Shown: positions 1-8,069, numbered from the stretch's first letter. The stretch is 64,000 nt of DNA from JADFOI01 sp965218935 (GCA_965218935.1 CBDCMH010000008.1:62001-126000); one strand, 5' to 3'. The notes: generated by a model not told the origin, from the sequence alone. Translations and numbers: made by a program.

Positions 1-2
1 TG

Positions 3-608
3 AGTTCGATAGTCATCACCGAAATCACCGGTTTTCTGGAAGAACAGCTGGCCCTGAGGACCACGATTCATGGAGTCTTGATGGAAGTCTATGGACTGGG
101 GCTTCTTCTCATGGGGCCCTCCGGGATTGGAAAGAGCGAGTGCGCCTTAGATTTGATCTTGCGAGGTCACCGGTTGGTTAGCGATGACTTGATCGTCATT
201 AGAAAATTCGGTTCCGGCCAGCTGATGGGTTCCGGTCCCGGCGATTTCCAGTTTCATATGGAACTGCGCGGATTGGGAATCGTCGACATTAAGGAACTCT
301 TTGGGATTTCGGTGTTGAGTCCAGGAACAATCATCGATATTGCCATGGATCTGGTGCGATGGAATCCTGAGGAGGAATACGATCGACTGGGTCTGGATGA
401 GCGGCAATACGCCCTGATGGATGTCTCGGTTCCCCTGATCACGATGCCCGTGGCACCGGGCAGAAATCTGGCCACGCTGGTGGAAGTTGCCGTACGACTT
501 CAAATGTTGAAAAGCCAGGGATACAGTCCCTCCGGAGAGTTCTTCAAACGATTGGATGCACGCCTGAAACAGCCTCGGTCTTCTTCCGATGAAGCATGGC
601 GCTTGTGA
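3..608 (+). CDS. hprK: HPr kinase/phosphorylase, C-terminal part (5' end outside window)
   Basis: This is the catalytic half of the bifunctional enzyme that phosphorylates HPr on its regulatory serine with ATP and removes that phosphate by phosphorolysis. The frame is already open at the first in-frame codon, so the true start lies to the left; 201 residues are visible. They contain HGVLMEVYG leading into the P-loop GPSGIGKS (fragment residues 38-45), the VSDD acidic segment, the family signature LRGLGIVDIKELFG and PVAPGRNLA near the end. The gene overlaps rapZ by 13 bp and shares a cluster with EIIA, HPr and enzyme I. HPr downstream keeps the target serine, so a working HPr(Ser) switch is likely. 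The identification is secure; only the N-terminus is missing. Confidence 0.96.
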   Translation, partial: SSIVITEITGFLEEQLALRTTIHGVLMEVYGLGLLLMGPSGIGKSECALDLILRGHRLVSDDLIVIRKFGSGQLMGSGPGDFQFHMELRGLGIVDIKELFGISVLSPGTIIDIAMDLVRWNPEEEYDRLGLDERQYALMDVSVPLITMPVAPGRNLATLVEVAVRLQMLKSQGYSPSGEFFKRLDARLKQPRSSSDEAWRL

Positions 609-1471
609 AACTACAATCGCTTGTCATCATTACCGGGATGAGCGGCTCGGGAAAGCGTACCGCTTCCAAGGCCTTTGAAGATTTAGGGTATTTCTGCGTC
701 GACAATCTTCCCACCTCTTTGATCTCTCGTCTCATCCAGATGTCCGAAGCATCAGGGGGTGAGATCCGGGAATTAGCGATTGTTATTGATGTTCGACTCA
801 GGGAGCCGCTGGAAGGCTTCGAAAAGCTCTTTGGTGAGATCAGGCGGCTTCATACTAATGCCAAGATGATTTTCGTTGATGCCTCGATAGAGGTTTTGGC
901 AAGGAGATACGGTGAAACCCGACGCGTTCACCCGCTGGCCCAGGGCAAGACACTGCTCGAAGGCATTCGTGCGGAACGAGACAAGCTTTCCAGTGTCCGG
1001 GCTCTGGCCGACCTGCTGATTGATACGAGTGATTTTACGGTTCACGACCTCCGTAATTTCATCTACCAGAACTTCCAGCAGACGGACAAGCAGGAGGTCC
1101 TGAACGTTTCCCTGGTCAGCTTTGGATTCAAGAACGGGATTCCTCACAATTCCGAGCTGGTCTTTGATGTACGATTTCTTCCCAACCCCTATTTCGTTCC
1201 CGCTCTGAAAGAGCAGACGGGAAATGATCCTGATGTGGCCGAATATATGCTGGAAAAGTCGGAAACTGGGGAAATCCTGGGCAAAATCCACGATATGTTA
1301 GAATACTTGCTGCCCAAATACAGGAGAGAAGGTAAGAAATATCTCACCATCTCCATTGGCTGTACCGGCGGAAGACACCGTTCCGTACTGGTGGTCAATG
1401 AGTTGCAGAAGCGCCTGAAAAAGAAAGGGCGCAAGGTTAATCTGATTCATCGGGATCTACACAGCGAATGA
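596..1471 (+). CDS. rapZ: RapZ/YvcJ-family nucleotide-binding protein
   Basis: P-loop protein of the RapZ (YvcJ/YhbJ) family, 291 residues, the usual length. In E. coli RapZ is an RNase adaptor controlling glucosamine-6-phosphate synthase through small RNAs; here its role is inferred only from the family. Visible are the N-terminal P-loop GMSGSGKRT (residues 14-22), the CVDNLP motif just after it, a DVR motif near residue 64, and the C-terminal GCTGGRHRSV and HRDLH motifs. The residue after the P-loop lysine is Arg where Ser or Thr is usual. The ATG lies 13 bp inside hprK, implying translational coupling. The hprK-rapZ-PTS order is common in bacteria with a regulatory PTS. Confidence 0.95.
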   Translation: MALVKLQSLVIITGMSGSGKRTASKAFEDLGYFCVDNLPTSLISRLIQMSEASGGEIRELAIVIDVRLREPLEGFEKLFGEIRRLHTNAKMIFVDASIEVLARRYGETRRVHPLAQGKTLLEGIRAERDKLSSVRALADLLIDTSDFTVHDLRNFIYQNFQQTDKQEVLNVSLVSFGFKNGIPHNSELVFDVRFLPNPYFVPALKEQTGNDPDVAEYMLEKSETGEILGKIHDMLEYLLPKYRREGKKYLTISIGCTGGRHRSVLVVNELQKRLKKKGRKVNLIHRDLHSE

Positions 1472-1472
1472 C

Positions 1473-1652
1473 TAGCCCGGAATTCTCACACCTGCTCGTC
1501 ACGAAGCGGCGGAAGGGCCGGGCTGGCAAGGCGCGCGACCGAGGCCCCCGCAAACGTACTGTAGGGTACGTTGAGGAGGCCGACGGAGTGCAACGCAGTC
1601 AGGCCGGATCATTGCGCCGATGCAGTAGAGGGGGTGTGAGAAATGCGGGCTG
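1473..1652. repeat. Family B inverted-repeat element, copy B1 (180 bp)
   Basis: The ends are inverted: TAGCCCGGAATTCTCACACC on the left and GTGTGAGAAATGCGGGCT on the right. The interior matches the reverse complement of the copy at 21382-21602, including the CTCGTCACGAAGCG block and the GATGCAGTAGAG block. A central hairpin (AACGTAC/GTACGTT, 1553-1572) corresponds to one in that copy with a different loop. It fills the gap between rapZ and the EIIA gene, and the only ATG of the EIIA gene lies in its right end. It does not look coding. Confidence 0.8.
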
Positions 1653-2059
1653 AGGGTTCTTTGGTGGGTGCGCTCGTGGTCACGCATGGCCAGCTGGGGC
1701 AGGAGCTCGTCTCTGCTGCACAGGCTATCGTGGGTGAAGTCTCTCATATGGCGGCGGTTTCCATTGGTTGGAATGACGATGTCAACGAATCCAAGAAGAA
1801 GATTGAGCAGGGGGTCTCAGGGGTGGATCAGGGCAAAGGTGTCATCATTCTTACAGACATGTTCGGCGGCACGCCTTCGAATCTTTCCCTTCCTCTGCTA
1901 AAGACAGATGAATTGGAAATCGTAACAGGCGTTAACCTGCCGATGGTCATCAAGCTGGCCAATCAGTCCGGCAGTGACTCGCTTTCAGAATTGGTCACGA
2001 AAGTGAAGAAACAGGGACAAAGCCATATCTCCATTGCCAGCGAGCTTTTGGGAGAATGA
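1643..2059 (+). CDS. PTS EIIA component, mannose/fructose/sorbose (EIIA-Man) type
   Basis: Cytoplasmic phosphocarrier of the EIIA-Man fold, up to 138 residues. The phosphorylatable histidine is in VVTHGQL near the N-terminus, and LTDMFGGTPSN and VTGVNLPM are family landmarks. The ATG at 1643 lies in the right terminus of repeat B1. A TTG at 1661 or GTG at 1664, with GAGG at 1653-1656 upstream, would put the histidine at residue 9 or 8, as in typical family members, so the true start may be 18-21 bp downstream. No EIIB, EIIC or EIID gene is nearby, which points to regulation rather than sugar uptake. It overlaps ptsH by 4 bp (ATGA). Confidence 0.92.
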   Translation: MRAEGSLVGALVVTHGQLGQELVSAAQAIVGEVSHMAAVSIGWNDDVNESKKKIEQGVSGVDQGKGVIILTDMFGGTPSNLSLPLLKTDELEIVTGVNLPMVIKLANQSGSDSLSELVTKVKKQGQSHISIASELLGE

Positions 2060-2331
2060 TTCGAAAAACTCTTCGAATCCAGAGCGAATTGGGCCTGCAT
2101 GCCCGTGCCGCTGCCAAGCTGGTGAAACTGACCTCCCAATTCGAGTCAGACATCAAGTTGTCCCGGCTCAACACTGAGGAGCAGGTTGACGCGAAAAGCA
2201 TTTTGGGGATCCTGCTTCTGGCCGCCTCACAGGGGACTGAGATTCAGGTGATGACCGATGGAAAAGACGAAGAGGCGGCCATGGGAGCGGTAGTGCAATT
2301 GGTGGATAACCGATTTGGTGAAGAGAAATGA
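2056..2331 (+). CDS. ptsH: Phosphocarrier protein HPr
   Basis: HPr carries phosphate from enzyme I to EIIA proteins. This one is 91 residues long. His-15 is in GLHARAA, exactly where the enzyme I-dependent phosphorylation site sits. Ser-48 in DAKSILGIL aligns with the regulatory serine (Ser-46) used by HPr kinase, matching the hprK gene at the left edge. The start overlaps the EIIA stop and the end overlaps ptsI, each by 4 bp, so the three genes are translated as a unit. The name ptsH is used for the PTS role; a nitrogen-type NPr is the alternative, but the kinase site favours HPr. Confidence 0.96.
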   Translation: MIRKTLRIQSELGLHARAAAKLVKLTSQFESDIKLSRLNTEEQVDAKSILGILLLAASQGTEIQVMTDGKDEEAAMGAVVQLVDNRFGEEK

Positions 2332-4088
2332 CCCAATCTACCCGGGATCGTTCTCCTCAGGAACTCTCCGGTGTTGGACTCTCCCCCGGAGTCTCGATTG
2401 GCACCGCCTATGTAGTGGAGCCGCAGATAGCGACCTTTTACCCGATTCGCATCGCTTCCGATGAAGTCTCCAGCGAGTTAAAAAGACTTCATGCCGCCCT
2501 CAAGGAGTCCCGCCGTCAACTGGAGAAGGCGAAAGAAAAACTCGCGGCGGAACTCGGAAAGGAGCACTCTCACATCATCGATGCCCATCTGCTGATTCTA
2601 GAAGATCCTCTCTTAATGGAAGAAATCGGAAGGAAGATTCAAGAAGAGCTACAAAGCCCGGAGCGAGCGGTTCGAGAAGCCGCGGAGAATTGGATTTCCG
2701 TCTATCGCTCCCTGGAAGACCCCTTCTTTAGGGAACGGGGTTCCGATGTGGAAGAGGTCGTGCAACGCCTGATCTTCAATCTCATGGAACTCGGTACACA
2801 TCACGACGGTTTGCCGGAGGATCTGATTCTGGTGGTTTCTGAGGCCAGCCTCTTTCTTCTGGTGGAGTATCCTTTGGAGCGCATCAAAGGCTTGGTAGTG
2901 AAAAAAGGGGGAACGACTTCCCACGGCATCATTATCGCCCGGTCCTATCAAATTCCCGTGGTAGGTGGCATTCAAAACTTGAAGGAAGTGATCCGCACAG
3001 GGGACACGCTCATTGTGGATGGGACGTCAGGAATGGTCCAAGTCCAACCCTCTGAAAAGGAAATCAGAAGCTCCGAAGCTCGAGTCCGGAAAGAGAAGAA
3101 ACGTCAACAGGAGCTGGTGGGAGACACATCTCCATGCCTGACTTCCGATGGCGAGAGGATCTTCTTGTATGCCAATGCTGAAATCGACAGTGAAGTACCG
3201 CTTGGAATGAAACTCGGTGGGGGGGGAATCGGATTGTTTCGCTCAGAATACATTTACATGAAGGACAAACAGAAGCCTGTGAGTGAAGAGGAACAATTCA
3301 AGATTTACAAAAATCTGGCCACAGTGGTGGGAAACCGGCCCGCCCTGATTCGAACCGTAGATTTCGGGGGGGAAAGACATCCCTATTTCTCTTCGATCCT
3401 GGGGGAAACCGACAGTGCGTTGGGTTTGCGGGGCATTCGTCTGAGCTTGCAGTACCCGGACATTTATAGGGATCAGATCCGGGCCATCTTGCGAGGCAGT
3501 GCTTACGGTAACCTGAAAATCGTTCTCCCCATGATCTCCGACGTCGATGAAGTCATCCAGGCCAAACGACTCATTCAAGCGGCTAAAGAGGAACTTCTGG
3601 GAGAGGGTGTTGTCCTGAATGAAGACATTGAAGTCGGTGTTATGGTGGAGGTCCCTGCGGCTGTCATCATGTTGGAGACGCTTTGCTCACATGTTGATTT
3701 CTTTGCAGTCGGCACCAACGATCTGGTCCAGTATACCCTGGCGGCAAGCAGAACGGACGACCGCATCGCCAACCTGTTCAATCCCTTACATCCTGCTGTT
3801 TTGAAGAGTCTTTGTCGGGTCGCCCAGGTGGCGGCGGAACAAGGTGTGATGGCCTTGGTTTGCGGTGAAGTTGCTTCCCATCCTGCCTATGCCCGTCTTC
3901 TTATCGGAATGGGCTTCCGGCATTTATCCATGAGCCCCTTTGCCATTCCCGGGGTCAAGGGCAGGCTCAGGGAGACTTCCTGTATTGAGGCAGGTGCCCT
4001 GGTGGAGGATGTGCTCAGGCAAGCCACCTTGGAAGACGTGGAAAACTATGTCGACGAGTTCCTGAAGAAACAGAAGACAACAGTCTGA
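2328..4088 (+). CDS. ptsI: Phosphoenolpyruvate-protein phosphotransferase (PTS enzyme I)
   Basis: Enzyme I takes phosphate from phosphoenolpyruvate and passes it to HPr. It is 586 residues, close to canonical length, with no N-terminal GAF domain, so it is an EI rather than EI-Ntr type. In order: the HPr-binding/phosphohistidine domain with active-site His-199 in GGTTSHGIIIARS, then the PEP-utilizing TIM barrel with GGIGLFRSEYIYM, RTVDFGG, FAVGTNDLVQYTLA and the cysteine in LVCGEVASHP. It is the last gene of the hprK-to-ptsI cluster. The 115 bp that follow contain no gene and end in a GGTCAG-rich repeat before pgsA. Confidence 0.97.
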   Translation: MTQSTRDRSPQELSGVGLSPGVSIGTAYVVEPQIATFYPIRIASDEVSSELKRLHAALKESRRQLEKAKEKLAAELGKEHSHIIDAHLLILEDPLLMEEIGRKIQEELQSPERAVREAAENWISVYRSLEDPFFRERGSDVEEVVQRLIFNLMELGTHHDGLPEDLILVVSEASLFLLVEYPLERIKGLVVKKGGTTSHGIIIARSYQIPVVGGIQNLKEVIRTGDTLIVDGTSGMVQVQPSEKEIRSSEARVRKEKKRQQELVGDTSPCLTSDGERIFLYANAEIDSEVPLGMKLGGGGIGLFRSEYIYMKDKQKPVSEEEQFKIYKNLATVVGNRPALIRTVDFGGERHPYFSSILGETDSALGLRGIRLSLQYPDIYRDQIRAILRGSAYGNLKIVLPMISDVDEVIQAKRLIQAAKEELLGEGVVLNEDIEVGVMVEVPAAVIMLETLCSHVDFFAVGTNDLVQYTLAASRTDDRIANLFNPLHPAVLKSLCRVAQVAAEQGVMALVCGEVASHPAYARLLIGMGFRHLSMSPFAIPGVKGRLRETSCIEAGALVEDVLRQATLEDVENYVDEFLKKQKTTV

Positions 4089-4160
4089 GGATAATACGTT
4101 TTGTGCGCAGAACAAAGAATAGAGGAAGTCACAAATTAGAAAACAGGAGATAGCTGTCAG

Positions 4161-4202
4161 CTGGTCAGGAGGTCAGGTGGTCAGCTTGTCAGGGTTCCCC
4201 CC
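4161..4202 (+). repeat. GGTCAG-rich short repeat abutting the pgsA start codon
   Basis: The segment holds repeated TCAG units (CTGTCAGCTGGTCAGG, GGTCAGGTGGTCAG, TTGTCAGGG) followed by a short C-rich run that touches the pgsA ATG at 4203. Nearly the same arrangement precedes the nusB ATG (6044-6084), and a looser copy lies at 60380-60410. No normal Shine-Dalgarno sequence lies between it and the ATG. Confidence 0.6.
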
Positions 4203-4760
4203 ATGATCTCAGCAAATCAACTCACCATCTTACGTATGGCCTTCGTGCCGCTCCTGGTCTTGCTGGTAGTGTACGATTACGTTGTTGGCGCTCTGGCTGT
4301 TTTCATGTTGGCCGGCGTAACGGACTTGCTGGATGGCTTCATTGCTCGGAAGTTTGGCCAGAATACTTCCATTGGTGCTTTTCTGGACCCGATCGCCGAC
4401 AAGTTACTGCTGGTCAGTTGCTTCATCCTACTTTCACGCAACGCTGTTGAGCTGAGTGTGAAGATTCCTCTCTGGTTGACCATCACGGTGATTGGCCGTG
4501 ACATCCTGCTGGTGGTGAGCGTGGTCATTATCAACCTGACCATGGGAAGACACCTGTTTTCTCCCTCCATCTATGGAAAGGCGACTACGTTTTTGCAACT
4601 CTTGACCGTGTTTATGGTGCTGGTGGCAAACGCTTTGAACATCGGCATGCCTCTTTGGGGCTCCGTCTTCTATCTAACGGCTGCCCTAACCGTCATCTCG
4701 GGGCTGCACTATATGGGTAGGGGTATGAAGCTCTTTGAGTATAATCAGGAAGAGGTTTGA
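4203..4760 (+). CDS. pgsA: CDP-diacylglycerol--glycerol-3-phosphate 3-phosphatidyltransferase
   Basis: Integral membrane enzyme that makes phosphatidylglycerophosphate, the committed step to phosphatidylglycerol. It has 185 residues and several hydrophobic helices. The CDP-alcohol phosphotransferase signature D-x2-DG-x2-AR-x8-G-x3-D-x3-D is complete at about residues 41-66 (DLLDGFIARKFG, then GAFLDPIADK). The start is chosen as the ATG right after the GGTCAG repeat, which gives the usual short N-terminus before ITILRMAF-like sequence (here LTILRMAFVP). It lies 3 bp before the enoyl-CoA hydratase GTG. Other CDP-alcohol transferases such as phosphatidylserine synthase are less likely because of length and the N-terminal motif. 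Confidence 0.92.
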   Translation: MISANQLTILRMAFVPLLVLLVVYDYVVGALAVFMLAGVTDLLDGFIARKFGQNTSIGAFLDPIADKLLLVSCFILLSRNAVELSVKIPLWLTITVIGRDILLVVSVVIINLTMGRHLFSPSIYGKATTFLQLLTVFMVLVANALNIGMPLWGSVFYLTAALTVISGLHYMGRGMKLFEYNQEEV

Positions 4761-4763
4761 GAA

Positions 4764-5549
4764 GTGCCTGAGTTCAGGAACCTGAAAATTGAAATCGAGG
4801 ATCGGATTGCTCTGGTCACGATCGATCAGCCGGAGGTTTTGAATGCTCTGAACCAGACGACGATGGAGGAATTGGAAGAGGCTTTTCTCAAAAGATTGAC
4901 GGAGGATGATGTAGGAGCAGTCATCTTGACGGGTGCAGGGGAAAAGGCTTTCGTAGCGGGCGCAGATATTAAGGAACTGGTTCAACTGGGTCCCCTGGAG
5001 GCCAGGCTCATGTCCCGTCAAGGACATGGGCTCTTGGAGGCGATTGAGAACTTTCTAAAGCCGGTGATTGCCGCTATCAATGGCTTTTGTCTGGGAGGTG
5101 GCTGTGAGCTGGCTTTAGCCTGTCATATCCGCATCGCTGCTGAGAGTGCTCAAATCGGCCTGCCCGAAGTGAAGCTGGGATTGATTCCCGGCTACAGTGG
5201 AACCCAGCGATTGCCTCGGTTGGTGGGCAAGGGAAGGGCTATAGAAATGGTCCTTTCCGGAGAGAGTATTGGCGCCCAGGAAGCGGAGCGAATCGGGCTG
5301 GTGAACAGGGTTGTCTCCCGGGAGGATTTGATTCCACGGTGTCGAAAATTGGCAGCGGCGATACTGGCCAATGGCCCACTGGCGGTGCGATATTCCCTCG
5401 AGGCCATCAACAGTGGGCTGGACATGCCTCTGCAGGAAGCGACACGGTTGGAGGCCTCATTATTTGGCCTTTGTTGTGCCACGGAAGACATGAAAGAGGG
5501 CACCCAAGCTTTTATAGGAAAGAGGAAGCCGCAATTTAAGGGAAAGTGA
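4764..5549 (+). CDS. Enoyl-CoA hydratase (crotonase family)
   Basis: Crotonase-fold enzyme of 261 residues that probably hydrates trans-2-enoyl-CoA in fatty acid degradation. The oxyanion-hole segment EKAFVAGADIKEL (about residues 57-69) is present, as are both glutamates used by true hydratases: one in GGGCELALAC and one in LPEVKLGLIPG, followed by GTQRLPRLVG. This argues against isomerase or synthase relatives that lack one glutamate. The start is GTG, 3 bp after the pgsA stop. The neighbours (pgsA, ribH) give no pathway hint, so the physiological substrate is open; a methylglutaconyl-CoA or short-chain hydratase role is possible. Confidence 0.9.
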   Translation: MPEFRNLKIEIEDRIALVTIDQPEVLNALNQTTMEELEEAFLKRLTEDDVGAVILTGAGEKAFVAGADIKELVQLGPLEARLMSRQGHGLLEAIENFLKPVIAAINGFCLGGGCELALACHIRIAAESAQIGLPEVKLGLIPGYSGTQRLPRLVGKGRAIEMVLSGESIGAQEAERIGLVNRVVSREDLIPRCRKLAAAILANGPLAVRYSLEAINSGLDMPLQEATRLEASLFGLCCATEDMKEGTQAFIGKRKPQFKGK

Positions 5550-5561
5550 GGATTCCCAAGC

Positions 5562-6035
5562 GTGAAAGAGTTTGTCGGGAAAACCGAGTCCCAGGGATTA
5601 AAGATCGGAATCGTCGTCAGTCGGTTCAATGAGATGATCACGGAGGGGTTGCTGGGCGGAGCCTTGGACACGTTAAAGGAAGCGGGCGTTGTCGATGAAG
5701 ACATCACTCTGGTGCGGGTGCCGGGAAGCTTTGAAATTCCGCTGGCGGCCCAGCGACTAGCACAGACGGGAAAATTGGAGGCGATTGTTTGCCTTGGGGC
5801 TGTGATTCGGGGGGAGACACCCCACTTCGACTACATTTGCTTGCAGGTCAGTAACGGAGTTTGCGAAGTCGCCCTGAAATACGATCTTCCCGTAACCTTT
5901 GGCATCATCACGGCCGACACCATGGAACAGGCCCTGGCTCGAGCCGACGAAAAGAGAAATAAGGGAAGTGAAGCCGCCATCAGTGCCGTTGAAATGGCCA
6001 ATCTGATGAAGGACCTGGAGGCGGACGGCAAATGA
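5562..6035 (+). CDS. ribH: 6,7-dimethyl-8-ribityllumazine synthase
   Basis: Penultimate enzyme of riboflavin synthesis, joining the ribityl-diaminouracil intermediate with dihydroxybutanone phosphate. It has 157 residues with the family motifs in order: VSRFNEMITEGLL near the N-terminus, VPGSFEIPLAAQRLA, then AVIRGETPHFDYI, which carries the catalytic histidine, and FGIITADTMEQALARA. The start is a GTG 12 bp after the hydratase stop. NusB follows, a ribH-nusB pairing that is widespread in bacteria and supports the call. No other riboflavin gene is in the window. Confidence 0.96.
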   Translation: MKEFVGKTESQGLKIGIVVSRFNEMITEGLLGGALDTLKEAGVVDEDITLVRVPGSFEIPLAAQRLAQTGKLEAIVCLGAVIRGETPHFDYICLQVSNGVCEVALKYDLPVTFGIITADTMEQALARADEKRNKGSEAAISAVEMANLMKDLEADGK

Positions 6036-6043
6036 GGAGACAA

Positions 6044-6084
6044 CGGTCAGGGTTTCTCCCGGTCAGGTGGTCAGGGTCCCTCCC
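6044..6084 (+). repeat. GGTCAG-rich short repeat abutting the nusB start codon
   Basis: It contains CGGTCAGGGTTTCTCCC and then GGTCAGGTGGTCAGGGTCCC followed by TCCC, touching the nusB ATG at 6085. The core GGTCAGGTGGTCAG and the C-rich end match the segment before pgsA (4161-4202), and the two genes are otherwise unrelated. Confidence 0.6.
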
Positions 6085-6516
6085 ATGAGTAGCAGGAGGA
6101 AGGCACGTGAGTTGGCTTTGCAGTTGCTGTTTCAGCAGGATCTCAATGAGGTCGCAGCGGAGGAAGTCTTAGAGCTTTTCTGGAAGGTCAATCCAGCCGA
6201 TCCGGGAAATCGCGAATTTGCCGAGCTTTTATTCAGGACAACCCTTGAAAACCGATCCCACATCGATGAACTGATTCGTCGGCATGCCCAACACTGGCGA
6301 TTGGAGCGAATAGCTGCCGTGGATCGGAATATTCTGCGGGTGGCGATAAGTGAATTCCTCTATACCGAGACACCTCATGTTGTGGTGATTGATGAGGCCA
6401 TAGAAATCGCCCGCAGATTCAGCACCGCCGAGTCCTCCCCATTCGTCAATGGTATTCTGGATGCCATTCGCAAGGAAATGGAAGATCGGTCCGTAAAGGA
6501 AGGTCAGCATGGGTGA
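6085..6516 (+). CDS. nusB: Transcription antitermination factor NusB
   Basis: All-helical RNA-binding protein that, with NusE (S10), loads on boxA of rRNA leaders in antitermination complexes. The ATG at 6085 gives 143 residues beginning MSSRRKARELALQLLFQQDL, the normal NusB N-terminus. An in-frame GTG at 6067 would add six residues coded by the GGTCAG repeat and is less likely. Landmarks are LERIAAVDRNILRVAISEFL and VVIDEAIEIARRFSTAES near the C-terminus. It overlaps the lysS start by 8 bp. Confidence 0.95.
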   Translation: MSSRRKARELALQLLFQQDLNEVAAEEVLELFWKVNPADPGNREFAELLFRTTLENRSHIDELIRRHAQHWRLERIAAVDRNILRVAISEFLYTETPHVVVIDEAIEIARRFSTAESSPFVNGILDAIRKEMEDRSVKEGQHG

Positions 6517-7999
6517 CAAAACCGATCTCATCGAGCAGCGCTCTCTGAAGCTGGAAGAAATCCGCACGCTCGGACATGATCCTTATCCTCACAAATATGA
6601 GCTGAGCCATACTGTGGCTGAGCTGGTACACGAATATTCCGAAAAATCGAGAGAGGAGTTAGAGCAGGAACAGGTGTCTGTGCAGACGGTCGGTCGGCTG
6701 GTCAATCTCCGAGGTCATGGAAAGGCCGGCTTCGCCGATCTCCAGGGCTCAGGTGAGCGGATCCAGATCTATGTGCGGCAGGATCGGGTCGGAAAAGAAA
6801 ATCACCAGCTTTTCCGCTTGTTTGACATCGGGGATATCATCGGCGTGCAAGGTTCCCTGTTTCGTACCAAGACGGATGAGCTGACCATCATGGCCGAGCA
6901 GCTGGACTTTCTGGCCAAGGGGCTGCTGCCCCTGCCTGAGAAGTGGCACGGTCTGAGCGATGTGGAGATCCGTTATCGTCAGCGCTACCTGGATTTGATG
7001 GCCAATCCGGATGTGAGAGAGATTTTCGTTCGCCGGGGTCGCATCGTTTCTCAGATGCGAACGTTTCTGGAATCGAGAGGCTATCTGGAGGTTGAGACCC
7101 CGATGATGCAGCCTGTAGCGGGAGGAGCCACTGCTCGACCCTTCAAGACCTTTCATGAAGCTCTCAGTATCCCTTTGTTTTTGAGAATCGCCCCCGAACT
7201 TTATCTGAAGCGGTTGATCGTTGGAGGCTTTGACCGGGTCTACGAAATCAACCGGAACTTTCGAAATGAGGGAATTTCCACACAGCACAACCCTGAATTT
7301 ACGATGTTGGAATTTTATCAGGCTTACAGTGATTATCAGGATTTGATGAATTTAACTGAGGAGATGCTGCAGACGGTCGTTCAGAAGGTTATCGGCGGTC
7401 TCGAGGTGGAATTTAACGGCAATCGGATCGACTTCAAGAATTTTGCCCGTTATTCCATGATTGAAGCCATTCAAAAGTTCTGGGAGGGAGAGAGTGTTCC
7501 TTCAACTGAAAATCTTGGTCAGCAAGACCAGTTGAGTGCTTTGGTGAAAAAGGCAGGCCTGGAATGTGAAGCAAGTCTGAATTGGGGAAAACTGCTGATG
7601 TTGCTGTTTGAGCATGTGGTGGAAGAGCATCTCATCCAGCCAACATTTATCTATGATTTTCCGATTGAGCTCTCTCCGCTTTCCAAGACCAAGGATGAAG
7701 ATCCCCGCTTCGCTGAGCGATTTGAACTATTCATTGGCGGACTTGAGATTGCCAACGCTTACAGTGAGTTGAATGATCCCCAAGAGCAGAGAAAACGTTT
7801 CCAGGAACAGGTGGAGGCCCGTGCCCATGGAGATTCCGAGGCCCACGAGATGGATGAGGACTACCTGAAGGCTCTTCAATATGGAATGCCTCCAACGGCC
7901 GGAGAGGGCGTTGGGATCGACCGCCTGGCCATGGTGTTGACTGATTCGGACTCCATTCGAGAGGTGATTTTGTTTCCACATCTCAGGCCCAAGTCCTGA
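6509..7999 (+). CDS. lysS: Lysyl-tRNA synthetase, class II
   Basis: Cytoplasmic enzyme that charges tRNA-Lys with lysine. It has 496 residues, the usual class II length. The N-terminal OB-fold anticodon-binding domain spans about residues 60-150. The catalytic domain follows, with motif 2 (RIAPELYLKRLIVGG, then FRNEGISTQHNPEF) and motif 3 (GVGIDRLAMVLTDSDSIREV, then FPHLRP). The ATG lies 8 bp inside nusB, so translation is probably coupled. Its TGA stop lies inside a 56-bp mini copy of repeat family B that fills the gap before lolC/E. Confidence 0.97.
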   Translation: MGDKTDLIEQRSLKLEEIRTLGHDPYPHKYELSHTVAELVHEYSEKSREELEQEQVSVQTVGRLVNLRGHGKAGFADLQGSGERIQIYVRQDRVGKENHQLFRLFDIGDIIGVQGSLFRTKTDELTIMAEQLDFLAKGLLPLPEKWHGLSDVEIRYRQRYLDLMANPDVREIFVRRGRIVSQMRTFLESRGYLEVETPMMQPVAGGATARPFKTFHEALSIPLFLRIAPELYLKRLIVGGFDRVYEINRNFRNEGISTQHNPEFTMLEFYQAYSDYQDLMNLTEEMLQTVVQKVIGGLEVEFNGNRIDFKNFARYSMIEAIQKFWEGESVPSTENLGQQDQLSALVKKAGLECEASLNWGKLLMLLFEHVVEEHLIQPTFIYDFPIELSPLSKTKDEDPRFAERFELFIGGLEIANAYSELNDPQEQRKRFQEQVEARAHGDSEAHEMDEDYLKALQYGMPPTAGEGVGIDRLAMVLTDSDSIREVILFPHLRPKS

Positions 8000-8049
8000 C
8001 TATGCATACATTCTCTACTGCCGCGACGAGAATCTATTCATAATCAGGA
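7994..8049. repeat. Family B inverted-repeat element, copy B2 (56-bp mini form)
   Basis: The ends are TCCTGACTATGCATA and TATTCATAATCAGGA, nearly perfect inverted repeats. Between them is TTCTCTACTGCC joined directly to CGACGAGAATC, that is, the left and right arms of the 221-bp copy at 21382-21602 with the middle missing. The lysS stop codon TGA (7997-7999) lies inside the left end. Confidence 0.75.
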
Positions 8050-8069
8050 CTACCTGAATCGATTGACTC

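Noticed and set aside
1468..1653. 61-residue frame between rapZ and the EIIA gene
   Set aside because: It lies wholly in repeat B1; other B copies do not keep the frame.
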